DNA of 64,000 nucleotides from Peptococcaceae bacterium UBA5767 (lineage in GTDB: Bacteria > Bacillota > TC1 > UBA5767): positions 30,900-94,899 of the forward strand of contig DIET01000016.1 in assembly GCA_002418765.1 (NCBI GenBank), read 5' to 3'. Made by a program: the position numbers and the translations under genes. Shown here piece by piece: positions 25,877-34,280 of the stretch. A model generated the notes under the pieces. It saw only the letters and a program-made list of their open reading frames with translations, was not told the DNA's origin and did not search any database. Numbering within the stretch: the stretch's first letter is position 1; every line of letters starts with the position of its first letter.

Positions 25877-26878
25877 TTAGAGATTATAAACGGTTTGGGT
25901 GGATGCTCTCTCCACAATATGAGGTTTAACCAGAATGAAGCGTTCTGGCAAATGGCCTTGGAGCATCATAAGCATCGATGCAGCGGCTTTCTGACCCAGA
26001 AGATCAGTTCTTGAATGCAAAGAGGAAATATGGACAAGTTCGGAAAATTGCGTATTGCCTGATCCGATAAGCATGATATCCCGCGGCATCTTCAGGTTGC
26101 GCTCTTGGATTACGCGAAGTGAGGACAAAACAGTAAAATCTGAAATACCAAAAATTGCCTCAATGCCATGATCAATCATATCATGGGTAATCGTTTCCAT
26201 GGCGGTTGCACTAAAGTAGCAATTCTGTATCTGATACGGCTCCACAAAAAGACCATTTTTATGCATGGTTTCTGTAAATGCTTGTCTATAGACATCAGAC
26301 TGAGGGTGATTTTCTGCGCCAACAATCATGCCAATCTTTTTCCGTCCCCTATCAATCAATAGCTGCGTTCCCTGCTCGACTCCATATTGAAAATCAGTGG
26401 CGATGGTGACAAAAGGATTGGGTTCAAAAAATCGGTTGATCATCAGTGTGGCTACATTGTGGGATTGCAGTCTTTCAATATGTTTCCCGTTTTGATAGGC
26501 GAAGGGCAGTGTCATGAAAATAGCGCCATCCGCCCCCACATCCATAAGTTTTTCACAGGTTTCCAACTCTTTTTGATAATCGTTTTCTGATGTAAAGGTC
26601 ACCATGGAATAACCCTGTTTCTCCAACACCGATGCAATATTGTCGGCAATCTCAGCGAAGAAAACATTTTTCAAGGAGGGAATCACCAAAGCAATAATTT
26701 TGCTTCTTCTGGTTTTCAGAGAAACGGCTATCGAGTTTTTGCGGTAGTCGAGATCCAAAATAGCCTGATCAATCCGTTCTGCCGTCTCGGGCTTCACCAC
26801 TATCTTCCGATTAATATAGCGGGATACGGTGCAAGTACTCACGCCCACCCGATTGGCAATATCTTTGATGGTTGCCAT
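25877..26878 (-). CDS. LacI family transcriptional regulator
   Basis: 333 residues: the LacI headpiece ATIKDIANRVGVSTCTVSRYIN (residues 2-23) with the hinge helix, then a periplasmic-binding-protein-like effector domain (IIALVIPSLKNVFFAEIADNI ... DRGRKKIGMIVGAENHPQSD ... YQIQNCYFSA). The hinge motif is AVSLKTRRS in place of the usual ARSLKT. It heads island A and its own promoter contains a LacI-type operator, so it probably represses itself and the downstream dehydrogenase/importer genes. The inducer is likely a purine or related compound, by context only. Confidence 0.93.
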   Translation of the reverse strand: MATIKDIANRVGVSTCTVSRYINRKIVVKPETAERIDQAILDLDYRKNSIAVSLKTRRSKIIALVIPSLKNVFFAEIADNIASVLEKQGYSMVTFTSENDYQKELETCEKLMDVGADGAIFMTLPFAYQNGKHIERLQSHNVATLMINRFFEPNPFVTIATDFQYGVEQGTQLLIDRGRKKIGMIVGAENHPQSDVYRQAFTETMHKNGLFVEPYQIQNCYFSATAMETITHDMIDHGIEAIFGISDFTVLSSLRVIQERNLKMPRDIMLIGSGNTQFSELVHISSLHSRTDLLGQKAAASMLMMLQGHLPERFILVKPHIVERASTQTVYNL

Positions 26879-26910
26879 AGATCCTCCCTGTTACACGTTT
26901 CATTACATAA

Positions 26911-26939
26911 ATTGTACCACTTCGTTAAACGATTAACAA
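26911..26939 (-). promoter_or_regulatory. Sigma-A promoter of the LacI regulator / island A
   Basis: TTGTTA, a 17-base spacer and TACAAT lie on the minus strand, about 33 bases before the regulator ATG. The operator-like palindrome at 26924-26937 overlaps the -35 end and spacer. Confidence 0.85.
26924..26937. promoter_or_regulatory. Candidate LacI-family operator
   Basis: GTTAAACGATTAAC is a 14-base palindrome with a central CG and one mismatched pair, the form typical of LacI-family operators. Its position over the -35/spacer of the regulator promoter would give direct repression. Confidence 0.75.
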
Positions 26940-27049
26940 GGACTTGTTTAGGAAAAATATAGAAGACAATTGTAGTTGTTAGACATCTATATAACCTTCT
27001 AAATTCTACCTGCCCCACTCATTTCCTGCTTTGTGAAAAAAAGAATTTG

Positions 27050-27082
27050 ATAAAATATAAAATAGGGCGGGTTTCCCCGCCC
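27050..27082 (-). terminator. Terminator after fhs
   Basis: A 7-base all-GC stem (GGGCGGG/CCCGCCC, 4-base loop) is followed by TATTTTAT on the minus strand, 14 bases after the fhs stop. Confidence 0.88.
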
Positions 27083-27096
27083 ACATTGTCCTCTGA

Positions 27097-28767
27097 CTAA
27101 AACAATCCTGTAATAACACCATTCTCATCGATATCGATGTTGCAGGCAGCAGGTCTCTTGGGTAATCCGGGCATGGTCATAACATTGCCTGAAACAGCAA
27201 CCAAGAAGCCGGCACCGGCCGACAACCGTAGCTCACGAATGGAAATAGTAAAGTTCTCTGGTCTGCCCAATTTGCTGGCATCATCAGAAAGTGAATATTG
27301 GGTCTTGGCTACACAGATCGGCAAATCGCCATAACCCATTTCCGTATACTGCTGTACTGATTTCATGGCCGCCGTTTCAAAAATTACACCACTGGCGCCG
27401 TATACTTCTTTGGCGATCACTTCAAGCTTTTCAACAATAGGAAGCTTGGTATCATAAAGCACTTTGAAGTGAGAAGGTTTCTCAGCCATGGTTTTCAAAA
27501 CCTTTTGCGCTAGGTCTTTCCCGCCTTCACCACCGTTGGCCCATACATCCGACAGAGCAACTTCTACGCCCAACTCAGCCACTTTTTTGAGCACCAAGTC
27601 TACCTCAGCAGGCGTATCCAGCGGAAACTTGTTGATGGCAACCACAGCAGGAACACCAAATTTACCTACGTTTTCAATATGTTTTTCCAAGTTGGCCAAG
27701 CCTTTTTCTAAGGCTTCTAAATTTTCTTCGCCAAGATTCGCCTTGGCAACACCACCATGCATCTTCAGTGCTCTAACCGTAGCCACAATCACTGTTGCGT
27801 CGGGTTTTAAGGATGCAAAACGGCATTTCAAATCAAAGAACTTCTCAGCACCCAGATCTGCGCCAAATCCAGCTTCTGTTACCACGATATCAGCCAGCTT
27901 CAGTGCCGTTTTGGTGGCTGTAACAGAGTTACAACCATGAGCGATATTGGCAAATGGACCACCATGAATAAAGGCCGGTGTATTCTCCAGGGTCTGCACC
28001 AAATTGGGTTTGATGGCATCCTTCATCAAAAGAGTCATGGCACCTTGTGCTTCAAGATCTCCCGCCGTAACTGGCTTCTTATCATAAGTATAGCCCACAA
28101 TGATTTTCGAAAAACGTTCTTTCAAATCCATCAAATCGTTGGCCAAACACAAAATAGCCATAACCTCTGAAGCCACCGTAATATCAAATCCATCTTCTCT
28201 GGGAATGCCATTGGCAACACCGCCAAGACCAATTACGATATCCCTTAATGCGCGATCAGACAGATCGATAACGCGTCTGAATACGATTCTGGTTGGATCC
28301 AGGTTCAAAGGGTTTCCTTGCTTCAAGCTATTGTCCAGCATTGCTGCCAACAAATTGTGCGCATAGGTAATGGCATGTAGATCACCTGTAAAATGCAAAT
28401 TGATCTCATCCATTGGCACCACTTGTGCCATGCCGCCGCCTGCAGCGCCACCCTTGACGCCAAAGCTTGGGCCTAGTGAAGGCTCTCTCAAACAAACCAT
28501 GGCATTTTCGCCCAATTTTCTCAAGCCATCTGTCAAACCAACAGACGTAGTCGTTTTTCCTTCACCAGCGGGAGTAGGGGTAATGGCTGTCACCAAGACC
28601 AATTTTCCGTCTTTGCGATCTGCCATAGCGTGGATGGCCTCCATGGAAATCTTCGCTTTGTACTTGCCGTACAATTCAATATCATCCTCACCGAGTCCTA
28701 AACCTTTGGCAATCTCTGCAATGGGCTTCATCTGTGCCTGTTGAGCAATCTCAATATCTGTAAGCAT
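27097..28767 (-). CDS. fhs: Formate-tetrahydrofolate ligase
   Basis: 556 residues, the standard length. The P-loop TPAGEGKTTTSVGL lies near residue 64-77, followed by CLREPSLGPSFGVKGGAAGGG and the folate-binding region FDITVASEVMAILCLA. It makes 10-formyl-tetrahydrofolate from formate and ATP, or runs in reverse to give ATP in purinolytic and other amino-acid-fermenting Clostridia. AAGGAG is upstream of the ATG and a strong terminator follows, so it forms a single-gene unit. It lies next to the xanthine dehydrogenase island, which would fit purine breakdown. Confidence 0.98.
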   Translation of the reverse strand: MLTDIEIAQQAQMKPIAEIAKGLGLGEDDIELYGKYKAKISMEAIHAMADRKDGKLVLVTAITPTPAGEGKTTTSVGLTDGLRKLGENAMVCLREPSLGPSFGVKGGAAGGGMAQVVPMDEINLHFTGDLHAITYAHNLLAAMLDNSLKQGNPLNLDPTRIVFRRVIDLSDRALRDIVIGLGGVANGIPREDGFDITVASEVMAILCLANDLMDLKERFSKIIVGYTYDKKPVTAGDLEAQGAMTLLMKDAIKPNLVQTLENTPAFIHGGPFANIAHGCNSVTATKTALKLADIVVTEAGFGADLGAEKFFDLKCRFASLKPDATVIVATVRALKMHGGVAKANLGEENLEALEKGLANLEKHIENVGKFGVPAVVAINKFPLDTPAEVDLVLKKVAELGVEVALSDVWANGGEGGKDLAQKVLKTMAEKPSHFKVLYDTKLPIVEKLEVIAKEVYGASGVIFETAAMKSVQQYTEMGYGDLPICVAKTQYSLSDDASKLGRPENFTISIRELRLSAGAGFLVAVSGNVMTMPGLPKRPAACNIDIDENGVITGLF

Positions 28768-28813
28768 TTCTTCAACTCCTTGAATTTATTTAAAGGTAAC
28801 CCTTTATTGCTAT

Positions 28814-28843
28814 GTTATAGCCTATTCGTTTTAATTTAAACAA
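28814..28843 (-). promoter_or_regulatory. Candidate promoter of fhs
   Basis: TTGTTT, an 18-base spacer and TATAAC lie on the minus strand about 47 bases before the ATG. A perfect TTGACA at 28858-28863 with TTTAAA 17 bases on is an alternative. Confidence 0.5.
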
Positions 28844-28871
28844 ATATTTTCCTGTCTTGTCAAACAGTTTT

Positions 28872-28906
28872 TAAAAAAAGAGCAGGTGAAAATTTTCACC
28901 CGCCCT
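28872..28906 (-). terminator. Terminator after ndk
   Basis: A long stem of 14 pairs (two of them G-U; arms AGGGCGGGTGAAAA and TTTTCACCTGCTCT) is followed by seven U on the minus strand, 22 bases after the ndk stop. Confidence 0.9.
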
Positions 28907-28927
28907 GATTCCTTGATTTTAATCTGA

Positions 28928-29341
28928 CTAAAATATTTCATTTTCCTTAAAATACAAGTTAATTTCTCTGGCTGCACTTTCCGGACCATCCGATGCATGC
29001 ACCAAATTGGTGGTCTTACTAAATCCAAACGTACCACGAATGCTTCCTGACTCTGCTTCATTGGGATCTGTGGCTCCCAACATTTTTCGCATACCGGCAA
29101 CAACCTTTTCTCCCTCAATCACCATCTCCAGCACTCTTCCTGACGTAATGAATTGTAGCAGTTCCGGGAAAAAAGATTTTTTCACATGCTCAGCATAATG
29201 TTTTCTGGCTTGCTCTTCACTCAGTTTTTCCATTTTCATCGCAACGAGCCGGTATCCTTTTTTCTCTATTCTAGATATGATCTCACCCACCAGAAGACGG
29301 TCTACAGCATCTGGTTTCAACATGACAAAAGTTCTTTCCAT
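28928..29341 (-). CDS. ndk: Nucleoside diphosphate kinase
   Basis: 137 residues, typical for Ndk. The N-terminal RTFVMLKPDAVDR binds nucleotide and the active-site histidine lies in NLVHASDGPESA near residue 117. It balances nucleoside triphosphate pools. It follows ftsH by 42 bases and ends the tilS-ftsH-ndk run before a terminator. Confidence 0.97.
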   Translation of the reverse strand: MERTFVMLKPDAVDRLLVGEIISRIEKKGYRLVAMKMEKLSEEQARKHYAEHVKKSFFPELLQFITSGRVLEMVIEGEKVVAGMRKMLGATDPNEAESGSIRGTFGFSKTTNLVHASDGPESAAREINLYFKENEIF

Positions 29342-29383
29342 TTTTTATCCTCCACAATCATCTGTATTTCTATGAACAGCAAG

Positions 29384-31315
29384 CTAAGCTTGTTGCTCTC
29401 CCAGAGCATAATTTTCCTTCATATTCTTCTTCTCCGTTACTTCAGGTGCAGCAGAAGAAGCAATGGACGTGTCTTCTTCAAAGGTTACATCTTTTGTTTT
29501 CTCGCCCATCAGTTCACCCTTTTCCATCAACAACAAGAACTCTTCCGCATCAATGGTTTCACGCTCAATCAGCGTTTCAGCCAAAAGAATCAATTTATCC
29601 ATATGTTCCTTCAAAATGACTTCCGTTCGTCTGTAGCACTGATCCATCCACTGTTTGGCTTCTTTATCAATACTATAGGCAATTTCTTCGCTGTAGTTTC
29701 TCTCTTTGGAAATATCCCGTCCCAAAAAGACCTGATGATCCGCTTTGTTGCCAAAAGTGAGACTGCCCAGCTCTTCACTCATACCATAATCGGTAATCAT
29801 GCTACGAATGGTATTGGTGGCCCGTTCCAAATCATTGGAGGCACCCGTTGAGATATCATCCAAAACCAATGCTTCAGCAATACGGCCTCCCAAAAGCATG
29901 CAAACCTGCTCAAACATCTGCGCCTTGGTCATGTAATTGCGGTCTTCTTCCGGAAGAAGAAGAGTATAACCACCGGCCGCACCTCTGGGAATAATCGAGA
30001 CCTTATGCAAAGGATCCGTGTTGGGCAAGTAGTGACTTGTTACTGCGTGCCCAGCCTCATGGTAGGCAACCAGTTTTTTCTCCTTATCACTCATAATTTT
30101 TGATTTCTTTTCCGGACCGGCAATGATGCGTTCAATAGAAGATTCCAATTCTTCCATGCCAATGCGCAATCCATTCTTTCTGGCCGTCAACAAGGCGCCT
30201 TCATTCATCAGATTGGCCAAATCCGCACCCGTAAAGCCTGGCGTTCGTTTGGCCAGTACAGCCAAATTGACATCCTCTGCCAGAGGCTTTCCTTTGGAGT
30301 GAACCTCAAGAATTTCTTCTCTACCCCGCACATCAGGTATCCCCACCGTCACTTGACGGTCAAAACGCCCCGGTCTAAGCAAAGCAGGATCCAGAATGTC
30401 TGGACGGTTGGTCGCCGCCATGATGATGATGCCTTCATTGGTTTCAAATCCATCCATCTCCACCAGCAACTGATTGAGTGTCTGCTCTCGCTCATCATGT
30501 CCACCGCCTAAACCGGCCCCACGCTGACGACCTACGGCATCGATTTCATCGATAAAAATAATGCAAGGAGAATTTTTCTTGGCTTGCTCAAACAGGTCAC
30601 GCACACGCGAAGCACCAACACCAACAAACATCTCTACAAAATCCGAACCACTAATGGTGAAAAACGGCACGTCAGCCTCTCCCGCCACTGCTCTGGCCAA
30701 CAACGTCTTCCCTGTACCAGGAGCGCCATACAGCAGTACACCTTTGGGAATTTTGGCTCCCAGTTTGGTGAATTTTTCCGGACTTTTTAGAAAATCAATA
30801 ATCTCTTCTAATTCTTCCTTAACCTCATCGCAGCCAGCCACTTCCTTGAAGGTCACTTTTTTGCTCATTTCAGTCTGCATTTTGGCCTTGCTCTTACCAA
30901 ACTGCATGGCCTTGTTGCCACCTTGTGCCTGCTGCGACATGAACACCAGCAATCCAATCAATAGAACCACCGGAAAGAGATATCCAATCAGGCCGAGCCA
31001 CCAAGGATCTTCCTTGATTTCCGCTTTGGTGATTTGCACATTGTTCTCAAGCAGCCAATCAGTCAAACTGTCCTGGTAAACGGCCGTAAAAGCAAACACC
31101 GTTCCATCTGTCGTGGTACCTGATATATCGACAGTATTACTGTCGTCAATCTCCAAGGAAACTTCCTCTACTTCACCAGCCTGCACCAATTCACTAAACT
31201 GATTGTATGTAAGTTCAGCTATGTCCGGTGTGGCCGTCGTATTGAGTCGCAGCATGGTGAACAAAAGCAACGCCAGCAAGAGAAAGAATGTAATATTTTT
31301 TGTATTTTTACCCAT
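29384..31315 (-). CDS. ftsH: ATP-dependent membrane zinc metalloprotease FtsH
   Basis: 643 residues. Two transmembrane segments (about 7-23 and 110-128) flank an extracytoplasmic domain, followed by the AAA+ module (GAPGTGKTLLARAVAGEA, IIFIDEIDAVGRQRG, second region of homology ATNRPDILDPALLRPGRFDR) and the M41 protease with HEAGH near residue 422. The C-terminus ends in a variable acidic tail. It degrades misfolded membrane proteins and regulators. Position after tilS matches Bacillus, although hprT between them is missing. Confidence 0.98.
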   Translation of the reverse strand: MGKNTKNITFFLLLALLLFTMLRLNTTATPDIAELTYNQFSELVQAGEVEEVSLEIDDSNTVDISGTTTDGTVFAFTAVYQDSLTDWLLENNVQITKAEIKEDPWWLGLIGYLFPVVLLIGLLVFMSQQAQGGNKAMQFGKSKAKMQTEMSKKVTFKEVAGCDEVKEELEEIIDFLKSPEKFTKLGAKIPKGVLLYGAPGTGKTLLARAVAGEADVPFFTISGSDFVEMFVGVGASRVRDLFEQAKKNSPCIIFIDEIDAVGRQRGAGLGGGHDEREQTLNQLLVEMDGFETNEGIIIMAATNRPDILDPALLRPGRFDRQVTVGIPDVRGREEILEVHSKGKPLAEDVNLAVLAKRTPGFTGADLANLMNEGALLTARKNGLRIGMEELESSIERIIAGPEKKSKIMSDKEKKLVAYHEAGHAVTSHYLPNTDPLHKVSIIPRGAAGGYTLLLPEEDRNYMTKAQMFEQVCMLLGGRIAEALVLDDISTGASNDLERATNTIRSMITDYGMSEELGSLTFGNKADHQVFLGRDISKERNYSEEIAYSIDKEAKQWMDQCYRRTEVILKEHMDKLILLAETLIERETIDAEEFLLLMEKGELMGEKTKDVTFEEDTSIASSAAPEVTEKKNMKENYALGEQQA

Positions 31316-31375
31316 ATGGTTTTTATCCTTTCAAGCTCATTCCTTTAGCATATAATCCTAATAGTATCATAACGG

Positions 31376-32755
31376 TTATTCACTTTCAACGTAAGAGCTT
31401 ATGTTGAACAAAACCATTTCCTGCGACTCACCATGTAATGCAAAGGCTTGGTTGACCCGACCATGCAAGGCATACAGAATTTCTCCTCCAGTAAGACAAA
31501 ACACGGGTAGGTGCAAAGAAGCATGAGGGCCCAATCCCCATTCAGAGAAAATTTTCTTTACGTCTTTTTTCCCCAAAAGGCCATAAGGGTGATATGCGTC
31601 ATGTGTATTCCTGTTGCGAATCATGACTTCATCACCAATAAACCTGGCATCTGCATAAAATGACCATCCCTCTTCCGAAGAATCAGGTCTCTCAGCAGAA
31701 ACGATTTGTTTTGTTGCGCGCACACTCAGTCCCATAGGCAAATGGATTTCTCCTGGAATAGGCAAGCGACAAACGTACGGCCTCACTTCTCTATCCTTAC
31801 TGCCAAACACCACCTGGTTTTGGGTAACCCTCGCAAATATGCCGCCAGGAAAAACTATCTCTTGACCTTTTTCCAAGGCTTTCAACAGCAAAAATCCATA
31901 TTTTTTCTCCAGCGCCTGGCCTTTCATTTTTCTGTATACGTGCTGGGCCAAACGAAGACGAAACGAAACGGGAGCTGCCGACCAATCCATATAAGAAAGT
32001 TTGCATCCCAGCTTTCCATCAAAGGATACGACCTTATGCATCCAGTCCGTTGCCAAAGCCTGCAAAGCCATCTCATCATAATGCAAAAGACGGCTGGTCT
32101 GATAAAGATGTGCATCGATTTGCGGATTGATCGTTCGCAGCAACGGAAACACTTCATGCCGCAACAAATTACGCGTATAGACCGTATCCGCATTGGAGGC
32201 GTCTTCCTTCCATTCATGACCATGGTTCTCAAGATAATCCAATATCTCTTCTTTGCTCACATCAAGAAGCGGACGAACAATGTCACCACGAAGAAAGTCC
32301 ATCCCCCCCAGGCCCTTGAGAGCAGCGCCTCGAATCAGATGATGTAGTACCGTCTCATTTTGATCGTTACGATGATGCGCCAAAACAATGGCTGACGCGC
32401 CCGTCTGTTCTTTGATTTCATGAAACAATCGATAGCGCTCCTGGCGTGCTGTTTCTTCCAGGTTGGCTTTTTGCTGCCTGGCCAACTTCGCAATATCCAC
32501 CGTTCGGCATATGAGTTGCACGTGGTTTCTGGCACACAATGATATTACAAACTTCTCTTCTTCATCTGCCTCCCTGCGCAATCCATGATTAAGATGCACT
32601 GCCACAAGCTTATAAAATCTGGTTTTTTTCAATTCCACGAGAAGATGGAAAAGACAGACAGAATCCCCACCCCCCGAAAGACCAAGCAGGAGGGTATCTT
32701 TGTCTCGCAACAGATGATATTGATCAATATTATTCTCCAAATGTGTGCGTAGCAT
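31376..32755 (-). CDS. tilS: tRNA(Ile)-lysidine synthase
   Basis: 459 residues from the ATG at 32755 (AGGAG 5 bases upstream). The PP-loop LLGLSGGGDSVCLFHLL is near residues 24-40 and the following domain carries LNHGLRREADEEE and VLAHHRNDQNETVLHHLIRG. C-terminal TilS substrate-binding domains follow. It modifies C34 of the tRNA-Ile with anticodon CAU. It lies directly after two CAU-anticodon tRNA genes, both of which look like true methionine tRNAs rather than its substrate. Confidence 0.97.
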   Translation of the reverse strand: MLRTHLENNIDQYHLLRDKDTLLLGLSGGGDSVCLFHLLVELKKTRFYKLVAVHLNHGLRREADEEEKFVISLCARNHVQLICRTVDIAKLARQQKANLEETARQERYRLFHEIKEQTGASAIVLAHHRNDQNETVLHHLIRGAALKGLGGMDFLRGDIVRPLLDVSKEEILDYLENHGHEWKEDASNADTVYTRNLLRHEVFPLLRTINPQIDAHLYQTSRLLHYDEMALQALATDWMHKVVSFDGKLGCKLSYMDWSAAPVSFRLRLAQHVYRKMKGQALEKKYGFLLLKALEKGQEIVFPGGIFARVTQNQVVFGSKDREVRPYVCRLPIPGEIHLPMGLSVRATKQIVSAERPDSSEEGWSFYADARFIGDEVMIRNRNTHDAYHPYGLLGKKDVKKIFSEWGLGPHASLHLPVFCLTGGEILYALHGRVNQAFALHGESQEMVLFNISSYVESE

Positions 32756-32805
32756 ATTTTCTCCTGTACAATAAAAAAACAGACTGATAACAGCCTGCAA
32801 TATCG

Positions 32806-32882
32806 TGGTAGCGGTGACAGGAATTGAACCTGTGACACTACGGGTATGAGCCGTATGCTCTAACCATCTGAGCTACACCGCC
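32806..32882 (-). tRNA. tRNA-Met, elongator (anticodon CAT)
   Basis: 77 bases with encoded CCA. The acceptor GGCGGTG pairs with CACCGCT (G1-U72 wobble, as in Bacillus elongator tRNA-Met), the anticodon stem TACGG/CCGTA holds loop CTCATAC, and the T arm reads GGTTCAATTCC. The acceptor stem does not match the tRNA-Ile(CAU) type, so this is the elongator methionine tRNA. Confidence 0.95.
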
Positions 32883-32886
32883 AAAA

Positions 32887-32962
<76 letters not shown>

Positions 32963-32974
32963 ACGACATCACCT

Positions 32975-33003
32975 ATTATCACTGCATAAACCTATAATGT
33001 CAA
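32975..33003 (-). promoter_or_regulatory. Sigma-A promoter of the tRNA-fMet/tRNA-Met unit
   Basis: TTGACA, a 17-base spacer and GATAAT lie on the minus strand just before tRNA-fMet and after the divIC stop. There is no obvious terminator between tRNA-Met and tilS, so read-through into tilS-ftsH-ndk is possible. Confidence 0.88.
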
Positions 33004-33017
33004 TAGGTTTTCAAAAA

Positions 33018-33377
33018 TTAATTCCCGTTTTCTTCAGAAGGATCCGTCAGCACAATAACCCGCTCACCTTCTTTGATCAGACCAAGTTCTTTTCTGGCTC
33101 TATACTCAATGTATTCTTCGCTGCCCACATATTCTTTAAACTCCAGCAACTCCAAATGTTCCCTCTGCAGACGTGCCAACTCATCCTGAAGATCACTGAG
33201 TTTTTGATTTGTCTTATAAAGATTCCACTGGACGCTTGCAATCAAGAAAATGAGGTAAGCCAGGACCAATGTCAATATCACCCGGATGAAGGTTTGCTTG
33301 CCCTTGAATTTGTTCTTTTTCTTTTGCGCACCTCGATGGGGATCCTCATAAACCCCGTAGTTGTCTTGTTCTTCCAT
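33018..33377 (-). CDS. divIC: Septum formation initiator DivIC/FtsB-like protein
   Basis: 119 residues from the ATG at 33377 (GGAGGG upstream). A basic cytoplasmic N-terminus (KKKNKFKGKQ) is followed by one transmembrane helix (about residues 32-50), a coiled coil (NQKLSDLQDELARLQREHLELLEF) and the conserved YIEYRARKELGLIKEGER end typical of DivIC/FtsB. It forms part of the FtsL-DivIC-DivIB divisome complex. In Bacillus divIC follows yabP-yabQ; here it follows island B. Confidence 0.92.
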   Translation of the reverse strand: MEEQDNYGVYEDPHRGAQKKKNKFKGKQTFIRVILTLVLAYLIFLIASVQWNLYKTNQKLSDLQDELARLQREHLELLEFKEYVGSEEYIEYRARKELGLIKEGERVIVLTDPSEENGN

Positions 33378-33392
33378 GGCACCCTCCAAGAT

Positions 33393-33398
33393 ATTATA
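33393..33398 (-). promoter_or_regulatory. -10 element of divIC within the island B terminator tail
   Basis: A perfect TATAAT lies 2 bases after the U-tract of the terminator and 16 bases before the divIC ATG. A matching -35 would fall inside the hairpin (TTTATG) and is poor. An extremely short leader would result. Confidence 0.45.
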
Positions 33399-33400
33399 CC

Positions 33401-33429
33401 AAAAAAAAGCGTGGGCATAAAGCCCACGC
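33401..33429 (-). terminator. Terminator of island B operon
   Basis: An 8-base GC-rich stem (GCGTGGGC/GCCCACGC, 5-base loop) is followed by eight U on the minus strand, 18 bases after the last island gene. Confidence 0.93.
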
Positions 33430-33446
33430 ACGCGCCAGCGTTTTTT

Positions 33447-34166
33447 TTACTCTTCGTCTGGCTTTGGCCCAACGAAGACTCCAATCTTGGGAAGTCCAAT
33501 CAACAAAGGAACCCCAACAATGGCTGCACCCAGTGAAAAAATTGACCGCTCAATAGGTGACAAAATAACTAGACCCGTCCAGACTTGTGCTGGCAACTGC
33601 AACATCATGAGACCGCCAACATAGTTGGCAAAACCAGCCGCCAATACGAAACCAGAGAACGATGCCAGCCATATGGCCACACCTTTTAATAGGGCATTGC
33701 TTCCCAGCAACCATTTGCGACTGAACAACGCACCCACGATGATGGTGACCGCCCCCATGCTGTAGAAAACCGCAGGAAAGATTATGGCAGCACGCCCGAT
33801 GGGATTGCTAATCCATAGAATTGTGAAAAGAATAAGCAAGCCAATGGGAATTTTCCAATTTCCTCTGGAAACATAACCAGCGACCACGCCGGTAAATACA
33901 CCCGTAATAAAAGTCGCAATACCCATCCAGGCCGTATGAGGAGCCAGCATTTGGCCAATGAATCCACCAATGGCACAAATTACAGCACCTGCAGCTGGTC
34001 CAAACAGAATACCAGCCAAAGGAAGAACTACCGCCTTCAAACTAAACGTTCCACCGGTACCCACCATAGGAATGGAGGGCAACAGCGATGTTACAGAAAT
34101 CAGAGCAGCCCAAACTGCGTATACAGCAAAATTTGTTTTTCCTTCGTATTTCTTTGCTTCAACCAA
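33447..34166 (-). CDS. Membrane protein, probable ECF transporter S component
   Basis: 239 residues, almost entirely hydrophobic with about six to seven helices. The N-terminal pattern FAVYAVWAALISVTSLLPSIPMVGTGGTFSLKAVVLPLAGILFGPAAGAVICAIGGFIG resembles an S component (helix 1 alanines, then the substrate loop), although I cannot place it in a named subfamily. It starts at a TTG with GAGAGGTG 7 bases upstream, 114 bases after the AbgB-like gene. As the last gene of the operon that also encodes EcfT and two EcfA proteins, it is the best candidate for the substrate-specific subunit of the island importer. Confidence 0.72.
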   Translation of the reverse strand: MVEAKKYEGKTNFAVYAVWAALISVTSLLPSIPMVGTGGTFSLKAVVLPLAGILFGPAAGAVICAIGGFIGQMLAPHTAWMGIATFITGVFTGVVAGYVSRGNWKIPIGLLILFTILWISNPIGRAAIIFPAVFYSMGAVTIIVGALFSRKWLLGSNALLKGVAIWLASFSGFVLAAGFANYVGGLMMLQLPAQVWTGLVILSPIERSIFSLGAAIVGVPLLIGLPKIGVFVGPKPDEE

Positions 34167-34280
34167 TCTTATTCACCTCTCTCATGTCATAAAAAAATCC
34201 AAAAAACAGTGGCATATATTTTAAGCTGGCGCTCTTAAAACCAATATTAATGTTACTTCTATATCCGTGGTTAGAATCCT

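Noticed and set aside
32806..32882. tRNA-Ile(CAU), substrate of the adjacent TilS
   Set aside because: The GGCGGTG/CACCGCT acceptor with G1-U72 matches elongator tRNA-Met, not the tRNA-Ile(CAU) acceptor type.
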